Positions 36,347 to 45,710 of a stretch of DNA of 64,000 bases are shown piece by piece (position 1 is the stretch's first letter; every line of letters begins with the position of its first letter). Origin of the DNA: Pseudoxanthomonas gei (lineage in GTDB: Bacteria > Pseudomonadota > Gammaproteobacteria > Xanthomonadales > Xanthomonadaceae). The translations under genes and the position numbers were made by a program. Location of the stretch: contig NZ_QOVG01000007.1 of the NCBI RefSeq assembly GCF_010119615.1, positions 62,001 to 126,000 on the forward strand, read 5' to 3'. The notes beneath the pieces are model-generated. The model made no database searches. It was given only the letters and a program-made list of their open reading frames with translations, and was not told the DNA's origin.

Positions 36347-37003
36347 TCAGGCTTGCGTCAACGCGGCGATGGCCGCGCGCAATTCGGCCACTTCGCCTTC
36401 CAGTGCCTGCACGCGCGCTTCCAGCGCCGGCGAGGCTGATTCAGCCGGGGAGGACGAGGACGCGATCCTCGCCGTCACCGCAGCCACGTCGACCGCGCCG
36501 CTGAGCAGGTGCACGTAGCGGTCCTCGCGCTGGCCCGGACCGCGCGGAATCTGCTGGACAAGTGCCGGCTGCCGCGCGATCAGGCGATCAAGATGGTGGC
36601 GCACGTCGTCGGCATCATTGAACGTGGCCAGGCGCTCGCTGCGCGCCAGCAGTTCATGCACCGTCTGCGCCCCGCGCAGCAGCAGCAGGCCCACCAGCGT
36701 GAGTTGCTGCCGGGACAGGTCCAGGGTCTTGTCGGCGCGGTGTTCGTAACGTTCGGCGCGCGAGGAGAACACCTGCCTGGCCAGGCCTTTCTGTTCCAGC
36801 TGGCGCAACGCATGGCTCGCATCGCCGACGTTCAGGGCCATGGCCGGGTCGCGCGCGGTCTTCTGGTTGGCGGCGACCAGCGCCGCATTGATCGTCAGGG
36901 GATAGGCATCGGGCGTGGTGGCTTCCTTTTCGATCAGGCAACCCAGCACACGTGCTTCGGCAAGGGTGAGCACCAGTGCGGTCTCGTCGTGGGTCGTATC
37001 CAT
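36347..37003 (-). CDS. yceH: YceH family protein (DUF480)
   Basis: 218 residues of winged-helix type. Family text is clear: [30 protein letters not shown]-like opening, [15 protein letters not shown], and [23 protein letters not shown] coiled-coil ([18 protein letters not shown]) ends the protein. Function is unknown, though linked to the flagellar or cell-surface regulator group in some species. I took ATG 37003 because AGAGG lies 8 nt upstream; a longer frame adds 9 residues. Confidence 0.9.
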   Translation of the reverse strand: MDTTHDETALVLTLAEARVLGCLIEKEATTPDAYPLTINAALVAANQKTARDPAMALNVGDASHALRQLEQKGLARQVFSSRAERYEHRADKTLDLSRQQLTLVGLLLLRGAQTVHELLARSERLATFNDADDVRHHLDRLIARQPALVQQIPRGPGQREDRYVHLLSGAVDVAAVTARIASSSSPAESASPALEARVQALEGEVAELRAAIAALTQA

Positions 37004-37113
37004 ATGCGCTACCTCTTGAACAGCGCGCAAGGATAGCGGACCGGGCAGCGCCGCAAGCGCCGACCGTCATCGGCAGCCGCTAAACTGCGCCCTTTCCACG
37101 TCGAAGATCTCCC

Positions 37114-38028
37114 ATGCGCCGACTGCTGCTTGCCACCTGTGTCCTGCTTCCACTTAGCGCATGCAAGCGCGTCGAAGCGCCGGTCATCCCCGCCCCGGCC
37201 ACGACCGCCGCCGCGCCCGTGAAGGCGGCGGCGCCGGCCCCAGCAAGCGTCGTGTCAGCGCATGACAACCTCAATGCCGTGGCCTGGGTCCAGACCTCGG
37301 TGGAATACCGCGCGCTCAGTGAGCAGACCTACCGCGCCGCCGCCGAGCAGCTGGACAAGGCGCTGAAGGAAAAGAACTGGGACGCGCTGGTGCCCGAGGA
37401 GCGCGGCAACGCCGCCACCGGCCTGAAGCCGGCCGTGGTCATGGACGTCGACGAGACCGTGCTGGACAACTCGCCCTACCAGGCACGCCTGATCCGCGAC
37501 GGCGCCGATTACGACGAGGTGACCTGGGCGCAATGGGTGGCGGAAAAAAAGGCCAAACCTGTACCCGGAGTGGTGGACTTCGCCAAAGCCGCCTCCGCCA
37601 AGGGCGTGACGATCCTCTATATCTCCAATCGTGCCGAGCATCTCAAGGAAGCGACCCTGGCCAACCTGAAGTCCGCGGGCCTGCCAGTCGCCGACGACAG
37701 CGTGTTCCTGGGCTTGGGCACCTTCGTCAAGGATTGCGAGCAGAACGGCAGCGAGAAGAACTGCCGGCGCAAACTGGCCGGGCAGAAGTACCGGGTGCTG
37801 ATGCAGTTTGGCGACCAGATCGGCGACTTCGTCGAGGTGCAGGTCAATACCCGCCAGGGCCGCGACAGCCTGTATGACGAATACAACGACTGGTTCGGCG
37901 AACGCTGGTGGATGCTGCCCAACCCCACCTATGGTTCATGGGAGCCGGCCCTGTTTAACAACGAATGGGCCAAGCCGGCCGAAGCGCGGCGCCAGGACAA
38001 GCGCGCCGCGCTGGACTACGCACCGTGA
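37114..38028 (+). CDS. Acid phosphatase lipoprotein, HAD superfamily subfamily IIIB (e(P4) type)
   Basis: Lipid-anchored phosphomonoesterase, 304 residues. Lipobox LSAC puts the acylated Cys at residue 17, followed by an Ala/Pro linker. The catalytic HAD motif is D111-V-D113-ETVLDN, with YISNRAE (motif II) and FGDQIGDF (motif IV) in the order of class C acid phosphatases such as Haemophilus e(P4), which strips phosphate from NMN and nucleotides. Its TGA overlaps the pyrF GTG start, linking external nucleotide salvage with pyrimidine synthesis; that link is inference. Confidence 0.9.
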   Translation: MRRLLLATCVLLPLSACKRVEAPVIPAPATTAAAPVKAAAPAPASVVSAHDNLNAVAWVQTSVEYRALSEQTYRAAAEQLDKALKEKNWDALVPEERGNAATGLKPAVVMDVDETVLDNSPYQARLIRDGADYDEVTWAQWVAEKKAKPVPGVVDFAKAASAKGVTILYISNRAEHLKEATLANLKSAGLPVADDSVFLGLGTFVKDCEQNGSEKNCRRKLAGQKYRVLMQFGDQIGDFVEVQVNTRQGRDSLYDEYNDWFGERWWMLPNPTYGSWEPALFNNEWAKPAEARRQDKRAALDYAP

Positions 38029-38738
38029 CGGCGCGCGCCAAACTCGAGTTGGCGCCGCGTGACCGCCTGATCTTCGCGCTGGACGCCCCCAGTCGCGAGC
38101 AGGCGCTGGACTGGGTGGACCGCCTCGGCGATGCGGTGGGCTTCTACAAGATCGGCATGGAGCTGCTGGCGTCCGGCGACTACTTCGCCGTGCTGGACGA
38201 ACTGGCCCGCCGCGACAAGAAGATCTTCGTCGACCTGAAATTCTTCGACATACCCGCCACCGTGGCCGGCGTCATCCGCGGACTGTCACGCTGGCCAGTG
38301 ACCTTTGCCACGATCCATGGCTGGCATGCCGGCATGATGCAGGCCGCCGCCGAGGCCCGTACCGGTGAATTGCGCCTGCTGGCGGTGACGGTGCTCACTT
38401 CTATGGATGCCAACGACCTGCATGAGATGGGCATTTCCGGCGATCCTGCGGCTATCGTCGTCCAACGCGCATTGGCGGCGCAGGCGTGCGGGATTGATGG
38501 GGTGATCGCCTCGGGCCAGGAAGCAGCGCCTCTCCGCCAGGCCTGCGGCCCCGGTTTCTCCATCGTCTGCCCAGGCATCCGTCCCGGGGGTCGGGCGGGG
38601 GACGACCAGAAGCGCACGGTGGGTGCCGCCGAAGCATTCGAGCTTGGAGCTGATGCCATCGTAGTGGGGCGGCCGATCAGCCTGGCCGCCGACCCCCGTG
38701 CAGCCGCGGAGGCAATCCAGCGGGAAATCATCGGGTAA
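38025..38738 (+). CDS. pyrF: Orotidine 5'-phosphate decarboxylase
   Basis: Makes UMP from OMP, last step of de novo pyrimidine synthesis. It has 237 residues: [17 protein letters not shown] (substrate Asp), YKIGMELL, the catalytic [13 protein letters not shown] tetrad region, [21 protein letters not shown], and [11 protein letters not shown] at the phosphate end. The start is a GTG at 38025 inside the phosphatase stop codon (GTGA overlap); a frame from 37965 is only read-through of the preceding gene. Confidence 0.95.
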   Translation: MTARAKLELAPRDRLIFALDAPSREQALDWVDRLGDAVGFYKIGMELLASGDYFAVLDELARRDKKIFVDLKFFDIPATVAGVIRGLSRWPVTFATIHGWHAGMMQAAAEARTGELRLLAVTVLTSMDANDLHEMGISGDPAAIVVQRALAAQACGIDGVIASGQEAAPLRQACGPGFSIVCPGIRPGGRAGDDQKRTVGAAEAFELGADAIVVGRPISLAADPRAAAEAIQREIIG

Positions 38739-38779
38739 GCTGAAGCAAATCAAACAGTTGCAGCAATTCAATTGAAGTG

Positions 38780-38808
38780 TTGCATTAACTTTTTACGCGA
38801 CCTAAGAT
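38780..38808 (+). promoter_or_regulatory. Sigma70-type promoter of the predicted small RNA
   Basis: TTGCAT (38780-38785), exact 17-bp spacer, TAAGAT (38803-38808). Upstream are the palindrome CAATTCAATTG (38764-38774) and two GTTGCA copies (38757-38762, 38779-38784) 22 bp apart. Expected transcription start near 38815. Confidence 0.7.
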
Positions 38809-38814
38809 GGCCGC

Positions 38815-38911
38815 GTCCGGTCTTGGCCGGAAATGTGCCACAACAATGTCTACCGGCTTCGGCCGGCTTCAGAGGCCCTCTGGTTCCGCAAGGAAACACG
38901 GCCTCTTTTTT
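38815..38911 (+). ncRNA. Predicted small RNA or attenuated leader, about 97 nt
   Basis: Bounded by a good promoter and an intrinsic terminator. Three hairpins: TCCGG/CCGGA (38816-38831); CCGGC-TTCG-GCCGG (38853-38866), a UUCG tetraloop; and the terminator AGAGGCC/GGCCTCT (38871-38906), whose loop contains a nested TTCC-GCAA-GGAA hairpin with a GNRA tetraloop (38884-38895). Between the first two is an unpaired A/C-rich stretch (about 38832-38852) suited to base pairing. No coding frame with a ribosome site is seen. I do not recognise a known RNA family. It could also be a conditional leader of the lipoprotein gene at 39002. Confidence 0.62.
38871..38911 (+). terminator. Intrinsic terminator of the predicted small RNA
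   Basis: AGAGGCC (38871-38877) pairs with GGCCTCT (38900-38906), followed by a run of six T (38906-38911). The 22-nt loop itself folds as TTCC-GCAA-GGAA. Confidence 0.75.
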
Positions 38912-39001
38912 ATGCTGGCGGCCGGCACTGCGCGTGATGGCGGTACTTGTGGACGACCTTCGCAGCCAGCACCATGCGGCTGGATTGGGGACGCCTTGAT
39001 C

Positions 39002-39925
39002 ATGCCGCCACGTTTAGCTTCGCCAACAACAAGCCTGCTCGCCCTGCTGCTGTGCACGCTGGGCGCCTTGACGGGCTGCAAACCCGATGCCAGGCCGCCG
39101 CCGGTGGTGGCCAGCGGTCCCGAGGCAGCCGTCAGGCAGCTGGCCCGACACCTGCATGACAACGACCTGCAAGGGTTCGCCCGCGATGCCGTGCCGGCAG
39201 CCGATTACGCGCGTCTGGAATCCGCCTGGCGCGACGGACGCAGCCGCTGGCCGTTGACGGAACTGCCGCTGGACGACCAGCTGGAGCCGCTGCTCACCAC
39301 CCTGGCCGCACCCGATGCCGAACGCACCCTGCAGCAGGGGTTCAAGCGCAATTTCGCCAACCAGGGCAAGGACCTGAAGGACGCGGCCCGTTCGCTGGGC
39401 CTGTTCGGCGTGCAGTACGTCAAGCGCGAGGGTGTGTTCACCGACGAGGAACGCGTCCACTACGCGCAGGTGATCGCGGCCCTGGGGGACTGGGCCGAAC
39501 GCGCGCCACTGTCTGATCCGAAGCGCGGTGCCGCGGCCATTCCCCCACTGGTGGCGGCCGCGCGCAGGACCGGCCTGAGCACGGCCCAGAGCTTCCACGA
39601 CGCCGGCATGACCGGCAGCCTGCACCGGCTTTCGCCGTTCCTGGCCCAGGCCAAGGCGGTGCTGGCGGACTACGGGCTGCCGCTGGACCGCAGCCTGGCC
39701 GAACTGGACACCACCCTGGTCGAGCAGAAGGGCGATCTGGCCCGGGTCCGCATCGCCTATCCGCTGGGTCGGCGCAGGATCGATACCGTGGTCAGCCTGC
39801 AGCGGCGTGGTGGGCGCTGGTACCTGAGCGACCACCTGCGCCGGGCCGAACAGGCGCTGGCAGCGCCGGCCGGCGAAACGGCCGCGGCCGAAATCCTGCC
39901 GGTCCCTGCCGCCAAGGCCGATTGA
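39002..39925 (+). CDS. Lipoprotein of unknown function
   Basis: 307 residues from the ATG at 39002. The signal sequence ends in lipobox LTGC, then KPD. The rest is mostly alpha-helical (AVRQLARHLHDNDLQGFARDA..., LEPLLTTLAAPDAERTLQQGF), and near the end has a strand-rich piece (RIDTVVSLQRRGGRWYLSDHL). It is probably a conserved xanthomonad protein; no domain recognised. It lies 90 nt downstream of the small-RNA terminator and 37 nt upstream of plsB, with which it may be co-transcribed. Confidence 0.72.
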   Translation: MPPRLASPTTSLLALLLCTLGALTGCKPDARPPPVVASGPEAAVRQLARHLHDNDLQGFARDAVPAADYARLESAWRDGRSRWPLTELPLDDQLEPLLTTLAAPDAERTLQQGFKRNFANQGKDLKDAARSLGLFGVQYVKREGVFTDEERVHYAQVIAALGDWAERAPLSDPKRGAAAIPPLVAAARRTGLSTAQSFHDAGMTGSLHRLSPFLAQAKAVLADYGLPLDRSLAELDTTLVEQKGDLARVRIAYPLGRRRIDTVVSLQRRGGRWYLSDHLRRAEQALAAPAGETAAAEILPVPAAKAD

Positions 39926-39962
39926 TGGCCGCACCCGGGGCCAAACGGGCGCCTGGGCCATA

Positions 39963-42611
39963 ATGTCGCCGATGCCAGAACAGAATTCCCTGCCGTTCCC
40001 CGACGCGCCGCCGCCACCGTCGCCCGAACCCGCCCCGGAACCCACGCCGCCGCTGGATCCGTTGCTGGCGCCTCCGCGTCCACCTGCACGGCCGGTCAAG
40101 CGCTCGCTGTGGGCCGCGCTGATGAGCAAGCTGGCCGATCCCTGGCTGACGCCCAGCATCGAACCGGAAGACCCGCGCCAGTACGTCGACGCGCGGCCGG
40201 TCTGCTACGTGCTGGAGGATTACGGCTTGTCCAACGCGCTGATCCTGGACCGCGCCTGCCGCGATGCCGGCATGCCTTCGCCGCTGTCGCCGCTGCCGGG
40301 CGACCCGCTGGGGCGCAAGCGCGCCTATGTGGCCCTGTCACGACGCAACGCGGGTCCCTCGCCGCTCGGCGTGCTGAAGGCGCCGGAGCCGCGCAGCAGC
40401 AAGACCCACTCCGGGTCGCTGGCGCGCCTGTTGCAGGCCCACCGCGCCAATCCCGAGCTGGACGTGCAACTGGTGCCCGTGTCGATCTTCGTCGGCCGCT
40501 CGCCGGACAAGGCCAGCGGCTGGTTCTCGGTGCTGTTCTCGGAAAACTGGGCCATCGTCGGCCGCTTCCGCCGGCTTCTGGCGATCCTGTTGAACGGCCG
40601 CGACACCATCGTGCGTTTCGCCGCGCCGGTCTCGATTCGCGACAGCATTGCCGAGGACCTGCCGCCCGAACGCACCGTGCGCAAACTCTCGCGGGTGCTG
40701 CGCACCCACTTCCATCGCATCCGCGAAGCGGTGATCGGCCCGGACCTGTCGACGCGCCGCCTGCTGGTGGACCAGGTGCTGGCCGCCGAACCGGTGCGCG
40801 AGGCGATCGCCTCGCAGGCCAGGCGCGACAACATCAAGCCCGAGGACGCGTGGAAGAAAGCCCACGCCTATGCCTGGGAAGTGGCTGCGGATTACTCGGC
40901 CCCGGCGGTGCGCTCGGCCAGCTTCCTGCTGAGCCACGTCTGGAACCGCATCTTCGACGGCATGCTGGTCCACCACCTGGACAAGTTCAAGGAAGCCGCG
41001 CCCGGTCACGAAGTGGTCTACGTGCCCTGCCATCGCAGCCACATGGATTACCTGGTGCTGTCGTACCTGCTGTACGAACGCGGCATCGTGCCACCGCACA
41101 TTGCCGCCGGCATCAACCTCAACCTGCCGGTGGTCGGCACCCTGCTGCGCAAGGGGGGCGCCTTCTTCATGCGCCGCAGCTTCCGCGGCAATCCGCTGTA
41201 CTCGGCGGTGTTCACCGAGTACGTGGCGCAACTGGTGTCCGGCGGCTATTCGCTGGAATACTTCATCGAGGGCGGGCGCTCGCGTACCGGCCGCCTGCTG
41301 CAGCCCAAGGGCGGCATGATCACCATGACGGTGCGCGCGTTCCTGCGCCAGCCCAAGCGCCCGGTGCTGTTCCAGCCGGTCTACATCGGCTACGAGAAGC
41401 TGCTGGAAGGCACCAGCTACCTGGACGAACTCAGCGGCCGCCCCAAGGAAAAGGAATCGATCTGGGAGGTGCTGTGGAGCATCCCCAAGGTGCTGCGGCA
41501 GAACTACGGCCAGGTGGTGGTGAATTTCGGCGAAGTCATTTCGCTTTCCGACATGCTGGCCAGGCACGCACCCGAATGGGACGGCGAGGCCCTGGGCGAG
41601 GAAGAAAAGCCGGCCTGGCTGTCCGACACCGTCGATGCGCTGGCCGAGCAGATCAACGTGCGCATCAACGCCGCCGCCGACGTCAACCCGATCAACCTGC
41701 TGGCCCTGGCCCTGCTGTCCACGCCCAAGCACGCGATGGGCGAGGCCGACCTCATCGCGCAGATCGAGCTGTGCAAGACGCTGCTGTCGGAAATGCCGTA
41801 TTCGGACCGGGTCACCATCACCCCGCACACGCCCGAACGCATCATCGCCCACGGCGTGGAGATCAACGTCCTGCAGCGCATCCAGCATCCGCTGGGCGAC
41901 GTGCTGGACGTGGTCAGTGAAGACACCGCGGTGCTGATGAGCTACTACCGCAACAACGTGCTGCACCTGTTCACCGCCGCGGCGTGGATCGCCTGCTGCT
42001 TCCAGAGCAACCGGCGCATGGCGCGCGGACGGGTGATCAAGCTGGGCCGCTCGCTGTACCCGTTCCTGCAGGCGGAACTGTTCCTGCCCTGGACCGAGGA
42101 CGAGTTCGCCGAACGCATCGACCGGACCATCGAGGTCTTCGTGCGCGAAGGCCTGCTGGAACAGGTCAACGAGGACGCCGGCGGCATCCTGCAGCGCAAC
42201 GCAGGCCAGACCGACGAAGTGTTCCGCCTGCGCGCCATCGGCCACTCCCTGCAGCAGGCGTTCGAGCGCTACTACATCGCCATTTCGGTGCTGGTGAAGA
42301 ACGGCCCCGGCGTGCTGGGCACCGCGGAACTGGAAAGCCTGTGCCAGCAGGCGGCGCAGCGCCTGAGCCTGCTGTACGCACCGGCCGCCCCGGAGTTCTT
42401 CGACAAGGCGCTGTTCCGCGGCTTCATCCAGAAGCTGCGCGAGCTGAAACTGGTATGGCCCGACCAGAACAGCAAGCTGGTGTTCGACGAGCGCCTGGAT
42501 GCCTGGGCCAAGGACGCCAAGGTCATCCTCGGCCGCGAGCTGCGCCACACCATCGAGCGCGTGAGTCCGGAAGCGGCAAGGCCCGAGGTCGAGCCCACGT
42601 CGCAGGACTGA
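39963..42611 (+). CDS. plsB: Glycerol-3-phosphate 1-O-acyltransferase
   Basis: Membrane-bound enzyme making lysophosphatidic acid from acyl-ACP or acyl-CoA, first step of phospholipid synthesis. It has 882 residues: a Pro-rich leader (about 12-45) not found in E. coli, ISxALDR-like region, then the acyltransferase domain with H357-x4-D362 (PCHRSHMDYL), the GAFFMRRSF block, FIEGGRSRTG and PVYIGYEKL. Size matches PlsB. The first ATG (39963) lies within a -10-like CATAAT; the second ATG (39972) is an equally good start. Confidence 0.95.
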   Translation: MSPMPEQNSLPFPDAPPPPSPEPAPEPTPPLDPLLAPPRPPARPVKRSLWAALMSKLADPWLTPSIEPEDPRQYVDARPVCYVLEDYGLSNALILDRACRDAGMPSPLSPLPGDPLGRKRAYVALSRRNAGPSPLGVLKAPEPRSSKTHSGSLARLLQAHRANPELDVQLVPVSIFVGRSPDKASGWFSVLFSENWAIVGRFRRLLAILLNGRDTIVRFAAPVSIRDSIAEDLPPERTVRKLSRVLRTHFHRIREAVIGPDLSTRRLLVDQVLAAEPVREAIASQARRDNIKPEDAWKKAHAYAWEVAADYSAPAVRSASFLLSHVWNRIFDGMLVHHLDKFKEAAPGHEVVYVPCHRSHMDYLVLSYLLYERGIVPPHIAAGINLNLPVVGTLLRKGGAFFMRRSFRGNPLYSAVFTEYVAQLVSGGYSLEYFIEGGRSRTGRLLQPKGGMITMTVRAFLRQPKRPVLFQPVYIGYEKLLEGTSYLDELSGRPKEKESIWEVLWSIPKVLRQNYGQVVVNFGEVISLSDMLARHAPEWDGEALGEEEKPAWLSDTVDALAEQINVRINAAADVNPINLLALALLSTPKHAMGEADLIAQIELCKTLLSEMPYSDRVTITPHTPERIIAHGVEINVLQRIQHPLGDVLDVVSEDTAVLMSYYRNNVLHLFTAAAWIACCFQSNRRMARGRVIKLGRSLYPFLQAELFLPWTEDEFAERIDRTIEVFVREGLLEQVNEDAGGILQRNAGQTDEVFRLRAIGHSLQQAFERYYIAISVLVKNGPGVLGTAELESLCQQAAQRLSLLYAPAAPEFFDKALFRGFIQKLRELKLVWPDQNSKLVFDERLDAWAKDAKVILGRELRHTIERVSPEAARPEVEPTSQD

Positions 42612-42614
42612 TCC

Positions 42615-43343
42615 TCAGATCGCGCTGTTCTCCGGGAAGGCGCGCATCAGCCAGCCACTGGCGGCATGGCCGGCGGCAGCATTGCTAACCAGGCCGTACA
42701 ACGGCGAGGCGCACTCCTGCAGCAGCAGCGCGTCGTCGACCACCAGGACCATGCGCAGCAAGGCCACACCGCTCGGCAACACCGCTGGAGGCAGGTACTC
42801 GCGGAAGCCGTAGTGCTCGAACACGCTATGCAGGAAGGGCTCGCAGGCGAGCAGGCAGAACTGGATTCCATTCTCGCTCGCGTGCCGGTACATCTCCTCC
42901 ATCAGCGCGTCGACCACCGCCTTGACACGCTGGTCGGCCTGCACCGCAAAACGCGTGCACGCCGCCACCCGCTCAGGCGGCCAGGCTTCGGCGAAGCGGT
43001 CGATCTCGAACAGGCGGCCGTACTCGACCTGCACCGCCGGGCTTGCGAAGTCATGCAAGCGCAACGTGGCCGCGGCCTGCAGGCCGGCCTCGACCACCAC
43101 CACGGTGCCGCTGGCATCCAGGCCGTCGGCGATGCGCCGGCTGCGACGCTGGTCATCGCGCCCCTGCTCCTGGAAGTACACCTCGCGGCGCAGACGCTGC
43201 ACGTCGCCCAGGGACTCGCCCGGGTAGATGCGTCGGGCCCGCAACGATGCCCCCGGCTCGCGCCAGTCCGCGCGCGGCACGCCGCGAACACCCCCCTCGG
43301 GAGCGACGGTCGGTACCGGCGTGTGCACAGCGTGCTCGTTCAC
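42615..43343 (-). CDS. FeeM-like/GNAT-fold N-acyltransferase
   Basis: 242 residues if started at the GTG at 43343, which has AGGA 5 nt upstream; an earlier GTG (43379) lacks such a site. The segment YPGESLGDVQRLRREVYFQEQG and VEYGRLFEIDRF resemble N-acyl amino acid synthases and the acyltransferases attached to PEP-CTERM/exosortase systems, which share the acyl-homoserine-lactone synthase fold and use acyl-ACP. CTRFAVQADQRVK and LLACEPFLHSVFEHYGFREY follow. No exosortase genes are near. It converges on plsB with 3 nt between stops. Confidence 0.65.
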   Translation of the reverse strand: MNEHAVHTPVPTVAPEGGVRGVPRADWREPGASLRARRIYPGESLGDVQRLRREVYFQEQGRDDQRRSRRIADGLDASGTVVVVEAGLQAAATLRLHDFASPAVQVEYGRLFEIDRFAEAWPPERVAACTRFAVQADQRVKAVVDALMEEMYRHASENGIQFCLLACEPFLHSVFEHYGFREYLPPAVLPSGVALLRMVLVVDDALLLQECASPLYGLVSNAAAGHAASGWLMRAFPENSAI

Positions 43344-43541
43344 CTGGATCCTGCAGAGCGGGAATGCGCATTGGGTCACGCAAACATCGCGCCAATGCAG
43401 GTCCAGGCTTGAAGACAGGGGGTCCGGCCGCTCGCAGACCGGACCGGACCGTACTCAGGAGTGACGCATCGCGTCAGAAAGCAACGGCATGCGTGAACTG
43501 CATGCGCGGGCCGGGCCGGTGTCAGCCCGTGGTTGCGGAAC

Positions 43542-43748
43542 CTAGGCCGGCTCGTCGGGAATCAGCGCGCTTTCCAGCCGCGAGATGCAGTCCTTCAACC
43601 ACAACTTGCGCTTCTTCAGGCGCTTGATCGCTATCTCGTCGCCCTGGATGTCGGCGACCAGCCGGTCGATCTCGGCGTCGAGGTTGCGGTGCTCGAGCTT
43701 CAGCTCGGACACGCGGCGGGTTATCTCGGAAAGGCTGAGGGATTCCAC
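43542..43748 (-). CDS. YdcH family protein (DUF465)
   Basis: 68 residues, almost entirely one or two alpha-helices with heptad character ([44 protein letters not shown]), the family hallmark. Function unknown; such small coiled-coil proteins are common in proteobacteria. It is divergent from ttcA with about 96 nt between start codons. Confidence 0.88.
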   Translation of the reverse strand: MESLSLSEITRRVSELKLEHRNLDAEIDRLVADIQGDEIAIKRLKKRKLWLKDCISRLESALIPDEPA

Positions 43749-43844
43749 CGGTCCAGCCTACACCGGCGCTGGCGTCGACGTCACCGCAGCCGTGGCCTGG
43801 CGCGGGTCGGAGCGCGGCGGGCGGCGGGTACAATGGCCGCTCGC

Positions 43845-44717
43845 ATGAACAACGCATCGGCACAACCGCTTCTGGCACCCCGCTTCCCCCACCCAGGTTC
43901 CGTTCGCGCCGCTGGCGCAGGCGGCGACGGCCTGCGTCGCCTGGTCGGCCAGGCCATCGCCGACTACGGAATGATCGAGGACGGCGACAAGGTCATGGTC
44001 TGCCTGTCCGGCGGCAAGGACAGCTACACCTTGCTGGACCTGCTGCTGCAGCTGCAGAAGAAGGCGCCGGTGGATTTCGAGTTGGTGGCCGTGCACCTGG
44101 ACCAGAAGCAGCCGGGCTACGACGCCACCGTCCTGCCCGGGTACCTGAAGTCGCTGGGCGTGCCGTTCCAGATCATCGAGCAGGACACCTACTCGGTGGT
44201 CAGCCGGGTGATCCCCGAAGGCCGCACCATGTGTTCGCTGTGTTCGCGGCTGCGGCGCGGGGCGCTGTACGCACATGCCGCAAGGCATGGCTTCAGCAAG
44301 ATCGCACTGGGCCATCACCGTGACGACATGGTGGCCACCTTCTTCCTCAACCTGTTCTTCCACGCCAAGCTCAGCGGCATGCCACCCAAGCTGTTGAGCG
44401 ACGATGGCCGGCATGTGGTGATCCGGCCCCTGGCCTATGCCAGCGAAGCGGACATCGCCACGCACGCCGAGGCCATGGCCTTCCCGATCATTCCCTGCGA
44501 CCTGTGCGGCTCGCAGGACAACCTGCAGCGCAGGCAGGTGCAGAACATGATGGCGGCGTGGGAAGCCGCGACGCCCGGCCGCATCGACCAGATCGCGCGC
44601 GCGCTGGCCCGGGTGGAACCTTCGCAGCTGGCCGATCCGAAGCTGTTCGATTTCCTGGGGTTGTCCTCGAAACAGGACCCCGATCATCCGGCTGCCGGCG
44701 CATCACCGCACGCCTAG
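43845..44717 (+). CDS. ttcA: tRNA 2-thiocytidine(32) synthetase TtcA
   Basis: Thiolates C32 of some tRNAs with ATP and an Fe-S cluster. It has 290 residues from ATG 43845: PP-loop [12 protein letters not shown], first Cxx[11 protein letters not shown], second CDLC in [28 protein letters not shown]. An in-frame ATG at 43833 overlaps a TACAAT hexamer (43829-43834) that looks like the -10 box, so the later ATG is preferred. The last 20 residues are low-complexity ([13 protein letters not shown]). Confidence 0.93.
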   Translation: MNNASAQPLLAPRFPHPGSVRAAGAGGDGLRRLVGQAIADYGMIEDGDKVMVCLSGGKDSYTLLDLLLQLQKKAPVDFELVAVHLDQKQPGYDATVLPGYLKSLGVPFQIIEQDTYSVVSRVIPEGRTMCSLCSRLRRGALYAHAARHGFSKIALGHHRDDMVATFFLNLFFHAKLSGMPPKLLSDDGRHVVIRPLAYASEADIATHAEAMAFPIIPCDLCGSQDNLQRRQVQNMMAAWEAATPGRIDQIARALARVEPSQLADPKLFDFLGLSSKQDPDHPAAGASPHA

Positions 44718-44804
44718 CTGGACCCGCAGCCACCCAGGCTGACCGCGCCGAGTAGTCCTTTTCTTTCCCCCTTTTTCCATTCCCCTTTCACCACCGGATT
44801 CCTG

Positions 44805-45710
44805 ATGTTCTTTCGCAACCTGACTTTCTTCCGCTTCCCCACCACCCTCGATTTCTCCCAGCTCGACAGCCTGCTTGCCGAAGTGCCGCTCAAGCCGGTG
44901 GGTGCGCTTGAACTTTCCTCGCGCGGTTTCGTGTCGCCGTTCGGGCGCGATTCCGAGGAAATCTCGCATCGCGTCGCCGAATCCATCTGGCTGACCCTGG
45001 GCAGCGAGGATCGCCTGCTGCCGTCGTCGGTGGTCAACGACCTGCTGGGCAAGAAGCTGGCCGAGATCGAACAGAAGGAAGGCCGCAAGCCCGGTGGGCG
45101 CACGCGCAAGCGGATCAAGGAAGACCTGGTGCACGAGCTGCTGCCGCGCGCCTTCGTCAAGCCCTCGCGCACCGACGCCCTGCTCGACCTGGAGCACGGT
45201 TTCATCGCCGTGGACAGTTCCTCGCGCAAGGGCGCCGAGAACCTGGTCTCCGAGATCCGCCATGCGATGGGCAGTTTCCCGGCCCTGCCGTTGAATGCAG
45301 AAGTGGCGCCGCGCTCGATCCTGACCGGCTGGATCGCCGGCGAGCCTCTGCCCGAGGGCCTGGCCCTGGGCGAGGAATGCGAGATGAAGGACGCGATGGA
45401 AGGCGGCGCCGTGGTCAAGTGCCAGAACCAGGACCTGCAGGGCGACGAAATCGCCAAGCACCTGGAATCGGGTAAGCAGGTCACCAAGCTGGCCCTGACC
45501 CTGGATGACCATCTGTCGTTCGTGCTCGGCGAGGACCTGATCGTGCGCAAGCTCAAGTTCCTCGATGGCGCGGTCGACCAGCTGGAAAACACCGAACGCG
45601 AGGACCTGCGTGCCGAACTGGACGCGCGCTTCGCGTTGATGAGTGGCGAAGTAAAGCGGCTGTTCGTGGTGCTCGAAAGCGCGCTGAAGCTGAGCAAGGC
45701 CGAAGCCTGA
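44805..45710 (+). CDS. rdgC: Recombination-associated protein RdgC
   Basis: Ring-forming DNA-binding protein that limits RecA activity. It has 301 residues with the family opening MFFRNLTFFRFP, PVGALELSSRGFVSPFG, IKEDLVHELLPRAFVK, and ILTGWIAGEPLPEGLALGEECEMKD. Length and motifs match the gammaproteobacterial family. ATG at 44805 follows a T/C-rich leader. Confidence 0.96.
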   Translation: MFFRNLTFFRFPTTLDFSQLDSLLAEVPLKPVGALELSSRGFVSPFGRDSEEISHRVAESIWLTLGSEDRLLPSSVVNDLLGKKLAEIEQKEGRKPGGRTRKRIKEDLVHELLPRAFVKPSRTDALLDLEHGFIAVDSSSRKGAENLVSEIRHAMGSFPALPLNAEVAPRSILTGWIAGEPLPEGLALGEECEMKDAMEGGAVVKCQNQDLQGDEIAKHLESGKQVTKLALTLDDHLSFVLGEDLIVRKLKFLDGAVDQLENTEREDLRAELDARFALMSGEVKRLFVVLESALKLSKAEA

